Shown piece after piece: positions 55,128 to 62,802 of a stretch of DNA of 64,000 nucleotides. The translations under genes and the position numbers were made by a program. This DNA is from Nostoc sp. C052 (GTDB lineage Bacteria > Cyanobacteriota > Cyanobacteriia > Cyanobacteriales > Nostocaceae), in contig NZ_CP040272.1 in assembly GCF_013393905.1 (NCBI RefSeq), positions 2,480,001 to 2,544,000 on the forward strand, written 5' to 3'. Position 1 is the first letter of the stretch. Each line of letters opens with the position of its first letter. The notes beneath the pieces are model-generated. The model was given only the letters and a program-made list of their open reading frames with translations, made no database searches and had not been told where the DNA came from.

Positions 55128-56144
55128 AACCAAAAGTGGTCTAAATCCATGTTTTACTGACACCTTACCAATCTGCTCCATTTTGTCTACGGTAATCTGA
55201 TTCCGTCCCCACGAAAAGTTCGTGTATAACTTCTCAAATTCCAGCAGCATTGATTCGGCAAAACAAGCAAACAACTGGCGCGCTGGAACATCCATATTGA
55301 CGATTTTCATGATTTTCCAGTCAATATCTAGAGAATGCTCCACAATTCCACCATTTAACACGTGTACGCCAGGATGCTGAATTTTCGTCGCTAAGTTTTT
55401 AGGATAGCCACCATCAATCAACAAACAGGGTTGCTTCAAAGTGGTAGGGTCAATTTCCACGCCTCTAGGCATACTGGCAACCCAAACGACAACATCAGCT
55501 TGGGGCAGCGCTTCTGTTAAACCCATGATTTTCCCGCGTCCTAGTTCGTCTTGCAAGGCTTTGAGACGTTCTTGATCGCGGGCGATCAACAAAAGTTCTT
55601 TGACATCTGTTTTTGCATCTAGCCAACGTGTAACAGCACTGCCAATATCCCCAGTTGCGCCACAGATTGCAACAGTCGCATTTGACATTTCAATTCCCAG
55701 TTGTTTCGAGGCTTCTTCCACCTGCTTACAAATAATGTAGGCAGTATGCGTGTTTCCGGTGGTGAAGCGTTCAAACTCTAGTTTAATGTTGCGGACTTGG
55801 CTAAACTGTTCTAACTTAAAGTTTTCAAAAATAATTGAGGAAAATCCGCCTAAAGCTGTGATGTTAATGCCATGCTTCTGTGCATGGGCCATAGCGTTGA
55901 GGATTTTGCGTGTTGCGGCTTTGATGCGGCGACTAGCTAGCATTTCCGGCAAAAAGCAAGATTCTACATACCGTCCTTCAATTTGTTGCCCAGTTACACT
56001 GGTGACAATAATGGTATCAACAATTTGCGGCGGGGCGCTGCACCAAAAGTCTAGACCTTGATCGGCATATTCTGGGTATCCCAATTCTTGAGCTACCGCT
56101 TGAGCGTGTTCTAAACTAGTCAGATGTCCAATTAGACCAAACAT
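55125..56144 (-). CDS. aar: long-chain acyl-[acyl-carrier-protein] reductase
   Basis: 339 aa. Reduces acyl-ACP to fatty aldehyde with NADPH, the first step of cyanobacterial alkane synthesis. MFGLIGHLTSLEHAQAVAQE is the family start; a Rossmann motif ATVAICGATGDIGSAVTRWL is near residue 158; CLLIDGGYPKNLATK and LACFAESMLLEFE-like sequence follow. The active Cys is likely the one in the KQPCLLIDGG or CFAES region, which I cannot settle by eye. Starts at ATG 56144. It is 150 bases downstream of ado; the pair is almost always together. Confidence 0.95.
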   Translation of the reverse strand: MFGLIGHLTSLEHAQAVAQELGYPEYADQGLDFWCSAPPQIVDTIIVTSVTGQQIEGRYVESCFLPEMLASRRIKAATRKILNAMAHAQKHGINITALGGFSSIIFENFKLEQFSQVRNIKLEFERFTTGNTHTAYIICKQVEEASKQLGIEMSNATVAICGATGDIGSAVTRWLDAKTDVKELLLIARDQERLKALQDELGRGKIMGLTEALPQADVVVWVASMPRGVEIDPTTLKQPCLLIDGGYPKNLATKIQHPGVHVLNGGIVEHSLDIDWKIMKIVNMDVPARQLFACFAESMLLEFEKLYTNFSWGRNQITVDKMEQIGKVSVKHGFRPLLV

Positions 56145-56189
56145 GTAGTGATATTAGGCTTATGCTGTCTTGAGGCGTGGAATAAAAGT

Positions 56190-56300
56190 GAGTGCTGAGT
56201 CCTGAGTCCTGAGGCAGTATTAAGTAAAAAACAAGGAAAAAGTTCAGATAATTTCTTCACTCTTAACTCACAACTCAGTACTCATAACTCGGCACTCTTT
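56190..56300. repeat. heptamer arrays between ado and aar
   Basis: GAGTGCTGAGTCCTGAGTCC at the aar side and ACTCTTAACTCACAACTCAG at the ado side are inverse arrays. Confidence 0.7.
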
Positions 56301-56997
56301 AAGCGGCTATGAGTCCGTAGGCTGACAAGCGCATAATATCGCGAGTCGTAAAACCTATGTTACTCAATGCTTCACCGTATTGAATCATAAAGTCTTCTAC
56401 TAAAGCATCTTTTTCCATTGCCATTGTGTGGGCATCACCTTCTACTTTGTTGAGCATTCTCCAGACGATGGGTAGGTTCTGGCGATTTGCGAGTTCAAGT
56501 TCAGCTTTGGATTCTGTGAAATGTTCTTTCAACCAAACTTCTCCAAAGTTGAGATGGCTGTATTCTTCTTTGACTACTCCCTCAGTGATTTTGCGGGCAA
56601 AAGCGTCGGCAACGGGGATGTAAATGTTATATGCTGCGATCGCAAAACATTCGATAATCAAAGACTGAATCAACAGACAAGTGACTACCTTCCCTTCCGC
56701 CGCTGCTGTTTGGAAATTCTGGTGGAGTCCAGAGAAAAATTCCTTGGCGAATTGCAAATCTGGGGTGACATCCAAATTGCGTCCACAAGCTTCAAATCCT
56801 TTCTTGTGGCGGCTTTCCATCTTCGAGAGGCGAATCAAATCATCATGAGATTCCGGCAGCAGTCCCGCTAATGTGATGTAATTTTCATGGGCTTCTTGTT
56901 CCCCTTCAATTACGATCGCATTAATCCGGCTATAAGCATCTTTGTATGTTTCGCTCTTGAAATCTAATTCTTTAGATTGGTCTGTAAGCTGCTGCAT
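56299..56997 (-). CDS. ado: aldehyde-deformylating oxygenase
   Basis: 232 aa ferritin-like di-iron enzyme that turns Cn fatty aldehyde into Cn-1 alkane plus formate. Two Glu-x-x-His type ligands are visible: E in EGEQEAHENYITLAGLLP with E-S-R-H-K-K-G-F, and later E-C-F-A-I-A-A-Y with KEEYSHLNFGEVWL. The C-terminal MLNKVEGDAHTMAMEKDALV and EDFMIQYGEALSNIGF are typical. Starts at ATG 56997. It leads the ado-aar-accA group. Confidence 0.96.
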   Translation of the reverse strand: MQQLTDQSKELDFKSETYKDAYSRINAIVIEGEQEAHENYITLAGLLPESHDDLIRLSKMESRHKKGFEACGRNLDVTPDLQFAKEFFSGLHQNFQTAAAEGKVVTCLLIQSLIIECFAIAAYNIYIPVADAFARKITEGVVKEEYSHLNFGEVWLKEHFTESKAELELANRQNLPIVWRMLNKVEGDAHTMAMEKDALVEDFMIQYGEALSNIGFTTRDIMRLSAYGLIAA

Positions 56998-57178
56998 GGT
57001 TATGTTTACTCCTGTAAACCTGAATTATTTGACGCCAGGATTCAATTTACCCTATGAACTGAGGGTAACAATCACTGTGGTTTAATTTAACTTAACAAGT
57101 AACTATGTTTAATAGATTAACTGTTGCTGGGGGGCGATGCTGTAGTACTAGCGAAATAAATGCTTTGCAATTCAAGTT

Positions 57179-58006
57179 ATGTCTAAACCAAACCCGAATC
57201 TGAAATCTGGCGATTTTTTGAGCCTAGTAGTCTTACTGCTAGGGGCATTTATCGTTCTACTACCGCTATTTGTGGTTTTTCTCACCTCCTTTGCACCAAC
57301 CGCCGCCAGCCCCGAAAATTTATCCAAAAATAACTGGTCTTTAGCAAATTACCGCATTGCGTGGCAACAGGGAAAATTTTTACTGGCGTTTGCTAATTCT
57401 ACCTTGGTAGCGATCGCGGTGACGGCGTTTCAGATTGTCACTTCTGCTTTGGCTGGTTATGCCCTAGCCCGATTGAAGTTTCGGGGACGCCAAGCACTGC
57501 TATTAGTCGTTTTAGCAACTTTAGTGATTCCCTTTCAGTTATTGGTGATTCCCATCTTTTTGGTTTTGAAGTGGGGACACTTGATAAATACTTATGGGGC
57601 ACTCATTTTACCCACTGCGGTCAACGGATTTGGGATTTTCTTATTACGTCAGTATTTCCAGACAATTCCTGTAGAGTTAGAGGAAGCCGCAGCTATAGAT
57701 GGGGCGAACCGACTGCAAATTTTGTGGCGGGTAATGTTACCTTTGGCCCGTCCGGCGTTAGTGACGTTGTTTTTGTTCACCTTCATTGGTGAGTGGAATG
57801 ATTTGTTTAAGCCTTTAGTGTTTACAACACGACCAGAATTAAGGACTGTACAACTGGCGTTGGCTGAGTTTCAAGAGCAATTTACGAATAATTGGCCCTT
57901 GATGATGGCGGCGGTGACGATCGCCACAGTTCCAGTAATGGTACTATTTCTCATCGGTCAGCGTCAGTTTATTCAGGGTATTGCGGCAACAGGCATTAAA
58001 AATTAG
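57179..58006 (+). CDS. carbohydrate ABC transporter permease (MalG/LacG type)
   Basis: 275 aa inner-membrane permease with six spans. The cytoplasmic EAA loop is clear: VELEEAAAIDGANRLQILWR then VMLPLARPAL near residue 165-195, which docks on the ATPase. It belongs to the CUT1 subfamily (MalG, UgpE, LacG). Its partners (binding protein, second permease, ATPase) are not in view, so the substrate cannot be inferred. Start is ATG 57179; it is divergent from ado. Confidence 0.88.
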   Translation: MSKPNPNLKSGDFLSLVVLLLGAFIVLLPLFVVFLTSFAPTAASPENLSKNNWSLANYRIAWQQGKFLLAFANSTLVAIAVTAFQIVTSALAGYALARLKFRGRQALLLVVLATLVIPFQLLVIPIFLVLKWGHLINTYGALILPTAVNGFGIFLLRQYFQTIPVELEEAAAIDGANRLQILWRVMLPLARPALVTLFLFTFIGEWNDLFKPLVFTTRPELRTVQLALAEFQEQFTNNWPLMMAAVTIATVPVMVLFLIGQRQFIQGIAATGIKN

Positions 58007-58411
58007 TGGGGAAACTGGGCTTAACAATTCAAAATTCAAAATTAAAGAAATTTCAGACTATAGCGAAGTGCCCTGCGCGGGTTAAGAGCGTTGTGGCAAC
58101 TGGCGCTCTTCCGTCGCTCATAGCGTTGCCATGCCGTTCGCGTTAGCGTCTCTGAAAGAGAAGGCTTTATGCTAGCGCTAACGGGGTATTTAGCAAGAAA
58201 CGCGGTCTTGGGCTTTGCCCAAGTAGAGCGATTTCTCAAGACAAGCCCCGACTGAAGTGGGTGCTACATGTAGATTGCAGGTTCTTAAACCCTTTAATTT
58301 ACGATAAAAAGAAATCCGGCAGGAAAACATGAATTTTTGTGACATTTAGCGTGATCCACACTAGCTAAACTGGAGCAATAACTGTACACCTCCTCACCAA
58401 AGAAAACAGTT
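58007..58411. other. gap with palindromic repeats
   Basis: 405 bases with dispersed repeat words (GCGTTGCCATGCCGTTCGCG, AGCGTCTCTGAAAGAGAAGG, CTAGCGCTAACGG) at about 58110-58185. No credible gene. Confidence 0.45.
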
Positions 58412-58612
58412 ATGAGTTCTCAACCAGTTATAGACCCTCAAATATTACAGCAGTTACAACAAGAGATTCAGCAGAAATTGAGTGAAAGCTTACAAAAGGC
58501 TGACTTACACTCAGTACTTGAGAAGTACGGCATATTCGAGGATAGAGTATTGAGAATTCATTGGCAGTGTGATTTCGACCAAAAGCAACTCGAATCGGAT
58601 GATGCTAGTTGA
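58412..58612 (+). CDS. small protein paralogous to the one at 35822-36142
   Basis: 66 aa: SQPVIDPQILQQLQQEIQQK, then LHSVLEKYGIFEDRVLRIHW and an acidic end. It aligns with residues 8-68 of the protein at 35822-36142 but ends where that one continues into a Cys-rich tail; two stop codons in a row (TGA TAA) follow. ATG 58412 is the first start in frame. Function unknown. A shortened relative or a processed-peptide-type family are both possible. Confidence 0.58.
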   Translation: MSSQPVIDPQILQQLQQEIQQKLSESLQKADLHSVLEKYGIFEDRVLRIHWQCDFDQKQLESDDAS

Positions 58613-58812
58613 TAAACAGTGACCCAAGGCATTATTGGCAGTGACTCCAAGAGTTTGAGTACCAGAAATTGTGTTAATTGTGTATCCCTTGCTCATCATA
58701 CCGATACCTGTGGCTAGCCTCTGGCGATCGCATTCCTTCACGCAGAAATTTACTGATAAATCAAAATTAAAATCGAACAAATATCACAATACAAAAATAT
58801 TACTTTGGGGAT

Positions 58813-58836
58813 CTAATAGGCAGAATAACCTATTAG
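58813..58836. promoter_or_regulatory. 8-base inverted repeat upstream of the replication gene
   Basis: CTAATAGG and CCTATTAG around an 8-base loop, about 130 bases upstream of the replication-protein start. It may be an operator or a terminator for the small gene. Confidence 0.4.
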
Positions 58837-58914
58837 AGTTTTAACCGATGTGTTTCCTGTAACGAAGTAAAAAAAGCATCATTAAAGCCTCGCAATCTCT
58901 CTTATAGAAAAAAA

Positions 58915-58978
58915 GCAGATGCATGTTAGTGTTTTAATCTCATTGACTTTCCCTCCGAGCCTTTCCCTATGCATCTGC
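58915..58978 (+). promoter_or_regulatory. inverted repeat whose right arm contains the replication gene start codon
   Basis: GCAGATGCAT at 58915-58924 is the exact complement of ATGCATCTGC at 58969-58978, which is the first ten coding bases including the start ATG. In mRNA the two arms could pair and hide the start. The leader just before the ATG is pyrimidine-rich with no ribosome-binding site. Confidence 0.5.
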
Positions 58979-61900
58979 ACTATTTACACCCCCAACACCT
59001 TGAAGAATTAGTCAAGAGTAGTGGTATAGACTTACACTTAGTGCAACTCAATTTTAAGTCACTCCAAGGCGTAACAGCTTATGAGTACCTATTGATTTCT
59101 GAGCTACTCCCCCGCACCAACACCGGAATGTTGAAAGCTGGATGGTTGCAGCGTTATGCTCATATCACTGAAGGTGGTTGGTGGTGTTCGGGACTAGACC
59201 CTCTGAATAATTGGCAAATGATGGAATGGGGATGTTTTAAGCCAAACCAACCCCGACAAAATCACAATGGCAAGTCCATCAAATACGAGCATCCCCCCAG
59301 CACACCAACGCGGGTGTTTTGTTTGCGGGTAACGTTGCCAGTATGGCAGCAAGTGGCTGAACGTTACAATTTGGTGATGCCTGACAATATCTCCATTACC
59401 CCTGATGGTGAAGCTGGAGGCTTTTGGCAATGGGTGATGCAGCAGAATATTCCCCTGGTTATCTGCGAGGGTGTAAAGAAAGCAGCTACCTTGTTGACGC
59501 AGGGATATGTAGCTATTGCCATTCCCGGAATTACCAGTGGTTATCGGGTTGTTAAAGATGAGTTTGGCAAAGTTACCCGTCGTCAGCTAATTCCTGATTT
59601 AGCAGCCTTTGCAATTACAAAACGCAGCTTTTACATTTGCTTTGATTTTGAGACTCAACCCAAGACAATCGCTGCTGTAAATAATGCTATTTCTCAACTT
59701 GGCTGTTTATTTCAGCAAAAAAATTGCCCTGTTAAAGTCGTCGAACTTCCAGGAATGGAAAAAGGGGTTGATGAATTTATTATTGCTAAAGGTGCAAGTA
59801 GTTTCGATAAAATTTATCGCCAAAGTATTGATTTAGAAATTTATCTTGCTCAAACCAAACCACACACCGAGTTAAGCATTCCGGCTGCACTCACTTTCAA
59901 CCGTCCTTATATAGGTGAAATCCCTTTCCCCACTTCTGGATTAGTCGGAGTCAAATCAGCCAAAGGAACGGGAAAAACTACCGCATTGCAAAGCGTTGTT
60001 CAACAGGCGAAAAATAGAAAACAACCAGTTTTATTAATTACTCATAGAATCCTACTTGGACGATTTTTGTGTGAAAAAATTGGTATCCAATGGGGAACAA
60101 ATAAAGAAAATGGGGATAAAAAAATTGATCGAACACTTACCCCCGCTCCTCCTATTCTCCGCTCTCCTTTTCCTCAACAATCTCTCGGCTTGTGTGTAGA
60201 TTCGATTTGGAAACTTAACCCAGAGAATTGGCGTGGGGCAATAGTCATTTTAGATGAAGTAGAGCAATCTCTATGGCATCTGTTAAATAGTAATACTTGT
60301 AAACACAAGCGGGTAAAAATATTAAAGTTATTCCAGCAACTAATTGCGACAGTTTTAACAACTGGAGGGTTAGTAATTGCCCAAGATGCTGATTTATCAG
60401 ATGTTTCGCTGGAATATTTACAGGGATTGGCAGGAATTAAATTAACACCTTGGGTAGTTCTCAACCAGTGGAAGCCTCAGCATGGTTGGGATGTGACTTT
60501 TTATGATTCGCCGAATCCAACACCGTTAATTCACCAATTAGAATTAGATTTACTTGCTGGACGTAAATGTTATGTTACTACCGATAGTCGGGCTGGGCGT
60601 TATAGTTGTGAAACAATTGAACGTTATTTAAAAGAGCGACTACAAAAATTACGGCGACAATTTCCTAAAACTTTGGTAGTTAGTAGTCACACTACAAATA
60701 CACCTGGTCATGCAGCAGTTGATTTTATTGCTGCGATTAATCAAAAAATATCTGAATATGACGGCGTTTTTGTTACACCTAGCCTTGGTACGGGAATTAG
60801 TATTGATGTTCAACATTTCGACCGAGTTTATGGCATTTTTCAAGGGGTAATTCCTGACTCGGAAGCAAGACAAGCTTTAGCAAGAGTCAGAGATGATGTG
60901 CCACGTGTTGTTTGGTGTGCTAAACGAGGTATTGGTCTAATTGGTAGTGGGAGTACAAATTATCGCTTACTATCCGATTGGTATCAGGAAAATCAGAAAG
61001 AAAACTTAGCTTTGCTGAGTCCGTTACATAAAATAGATGTGGATTTACCTTTAGTTTATGACCCCATTCATTTGCGAACTTGGGCTAAGTTATCTGCAAG
61101 AGTAAATGCTTCTATTCGTCTCTATCGGCAATCTATGCAAGATGGTTTAGTTGCTGATGGGCATCAAATTCAGATGCGGAGTAACGCAGTTCACAATAAT
61201 ATTATTCGAGATTTACGCCTGGCATTTTTGGCTACTGATGCCGATGATTTAGCTACTCGCAGAAGATTAGTTTTAGAAATTGTCAAAGTTCAAAAAGATT
61301 GGACACAAAGCCGTCAAAAAGCTAAAGAAATTAAACGTAAAATCAAAGATATTAAGCAGCAAAATCAATTATCAGTAGCAACTGCTGTAGCCAATGCTAA
61401 AGATATTGATTATGTAGAATATGAGCAATTGTTAGTGAAGCATTCTCTAACTGATGGAGAGCGTAATCAAATCAATAAATATATTCTCAGACAAAGGTAT
61501 GGTGTAGAAGTTACTCCGTGGCTGAAATTGCAGGACGATCAAGGATATTATCGTCAACTGTTAATTCACTATTATTTAACTCACGAGAGCGAATATTTTC
61601 ACGTTAGAGATGAGCAAGAATGGCATCAGCAATTGTCTTGGGGTGAAGGGAAAGTTTTTCTGCCAGATTTAAAAACTTACACGCTCAAAGTGGAAGCGAT
61701 GAGAGCTTTAGGAATGCTTCAGTTTCTCGAAGCAAAACGAGAATTTATTGAGAATGAGCCAGATTTGATATTGCTAAAAAATGTTGCTTTTCAGCATAGT
61801 AAGCATATTAAAAGAGCGCTTGGGATTAATTTAATTGGGGAAAAAGAGCAGGTTTCAGCAATAAAAATACTCAGCCGACTGTTGAATTTATTGGGTTTGA

Positions 61901-62130
61901 AGTTGAAACGAGTAAATGAGATTTATCAAATTGACTTAGAAACACTATATGATAGCAGAGAGAAAATATTTGCTGTTTGGCATCAACGAGATGAATTGAT
62001 GTTAGCCCATGTTAAAAGTTTTGGCTATGAGTTGCCTGATTATTCTTCAGACTGGAAGTTTGAAATTATGCAAACTCAGTCTGGAAAGGTAGACGATAGA
62101 TTATCTGCGTCGGCTGTGCCGTTATTTTAA
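58969..62130 (+). CDS. plasmid-type replication protein (DUF3854, CyRepA1-like)
   Basis: 1053 aa. Residues about 90-300 resemble DUF3854, a Toprim/primase-like domain (CEGVKKAATLLTQGYVAIAI, FYICFDFETQP, VKVVELPGMEKGVDEFI). From about 320 there is a helicase-like ATPase: Walker A SAKGTGKTTAL near 330, Walker B VILDEVEQSLW near 425, later VFVTPSLGTGISIDV and QALARVRDD. The C-terminal third is helical and may bind DNA. Such proteins are thought to start replication of cyanobacterial plasmids, yet this one sits among core chromosomal genes. Residues about 384-405 (RTLTPAPPILRSPFP) are a repeat-derived insertion. The frame is intact. Activity and origin are unproven. Confidence 0.78.
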   Translation: MHLHYLHPQHLEELVKSSGIDLHLVQLNFKSLQGVTAYEYLLISELLPRTNTGMLKAGWLQRYAHITEGGWWCSGLDPLNNWQMMEWGCFKPNQPRQNHNGKSIKYEHPPSTPTRVFCLRVTLPVWQQVAERYNLVMPDNISITPDGEAGGFWQWVMQQNIPLVICEGVKKAATLLTQGYVAIAIPGITSGYRVVKDEFGKVTRRQLIPDLAAFAITKRSFYICFDFETQPKTIAAVNNAISQLGCLFQQKNCPVKVVELPGMEKGVDEFIIAKGASSFDKIYRQSIDLEIYLAQTKPHTELSIPAALTFNRPYIGEIPFPTSGLVGVKSAKGTGKTTALQSVVQQAKNRKQPVLLITHRILLGRFLCEKIGIQWGTNKENGDKKIDRTLTPAPPILRSPFPQQSLGLCVDSIWKLNPENWRGAIVILDEVEQSLWHLLNSNTCKHKRVKILKLFQQLIATVLTTGGLVIAQDADLSDVSLEYLQGLAGIKLTPWVVLNQWKPQHGWDVTFYDSPNPTPLIHQLELDLLAGRKCYVTTDSRAGRYSCETIERYLKERLQKLRRQFPKTLVVSSHTTNTPGHAAVDFIAAINQKISEYDGVFVTPSLGTGISIDVQHFDRVYGIFQGVIPDSEARQALARVRDDVPRVVWCAKRGIGLIGSGSTNYRLLSDWYQENQKENLALLSPLHKIDVDLPLVYDPIHLRTWAKLSARVNASIRLYRQSMQDGLVADGHQIQMRSNAVHNNIIRDLRLAFLATDADDLATRRRLVLEIVKVQKDWTQSRQKAKEIKRKIKDIKQQNQLSVATAVANAKDIDYVEYEQLLVKHSLTDGERNQINKYILRQRYGVEVTPWLKLQDDQGYYRQLLIHYYLTHESEYFHVRDEQEWHQQLSWGEGKVFLPDLKTYTLKVEAMRALGMLQFLEAKREFIENEPDLILLKNVAFQHSKHIKRALGINLIGEKEQVSAIKILSRLLNLLGLKLKRVNEIYQIDLETLYDSREKIFAVWHQRDELMLAHVKSFGYELPDYSSDWKFEIMQTQSGKVDDRLSASAVPLF

Positions 62131-62213
62131 GATATAGCAGTTTTCATTAAGAAGCGGTAGAACGTAACTAAAATCCCTCCTGAAGAACTTTTCAAGAGGG
62201 GTTTTGTAATCGC

Positions 62214-62528
62214 CTACTCCATTGGATCGTCTCTGCCAATGCCAAGCGATCGCAACTGCACTCTCACACTATCCCAATCTTGCCCGCAGTAGTAGTATTT
62301 TTTTTGGCGTAAGTCTGCTAGATAGTAGCCGACTTTTCCGCCATTAATCCGAAATAACTCAACAACAACTTTCTTTTTAGTTGTGCCAAACATGAATTCA
62401 ATATCGCCATCTGGTAAATTTAATGGGTTGTAAAAAGTTTTACCTTTTATAAAATACCAGTAAGACCTTTCCAGTGTGATTTTGCGTTCAATGACTCTAA
62501 AGCTAATGGGGTGAATTATGCTGTTCAT
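62214..62528 (-). CDS. small protein of unknown function
   Basis: 104 aa: MNSIIHPISFRVIERKITLE, YWYFIKGKTFYNPLNLPDG, KKKVVVELFRINGGKVGYYL, YYYCGQDWDSVRVQLRSLGI. It is beta-rich, basic, with no signal or membrane span. It converges with the replication gene (84-base gap). Possibly part of the same acquired segment. I do not recognise a family. Confidence 0.62.
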   Translation of the reverse strand: MNSIIHPISFRVIERKITLERSYWYFIKGKTFYNPLNLPDGDIEFMFGTTKKKVVVELFRINGGKVGYYLADLRQKKYYYCGQDWDSVRVQLRSLGIGRDDPME

Positions 62529-62599
62529 AACTTTTAAGCTTTAATTAAACTTTCAAATAAATGAAACCCGTTCGCGCGATTGAAACAAAAAATCCTAGC

Positions 62600-62672
62600 C
62601 AATACTTGTCGTTTAAGGGGGAAAGGGGAAAGAAAAAACCTTTAACCTTTTCCCCAAATCAAATTCCGAGTT
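62600..62672 (-). repeat. dispersed repeat, family F, copy 2 (inverted)
   Basis: CAATACTTGTCGTTTAAGGG, GAAAGGGGAAAGAAAAAACC, CAAATCAAATTCCGAGTT: the complement of 38754-38853, slightly shorter. Confidence 0.72.
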
Positions 62673-62802
62673 AAAAATGCAAAACCCCAGTAGTATTGAA
62701 ATCCTAGCAACCTGCACAATAGTAGTTTGAATAATTTTGAAAACATATCGTTAACAATCCCGATGCTTTAGGCTAGAGAATGTCAAAATCCAAAAAAATT
62801 AT

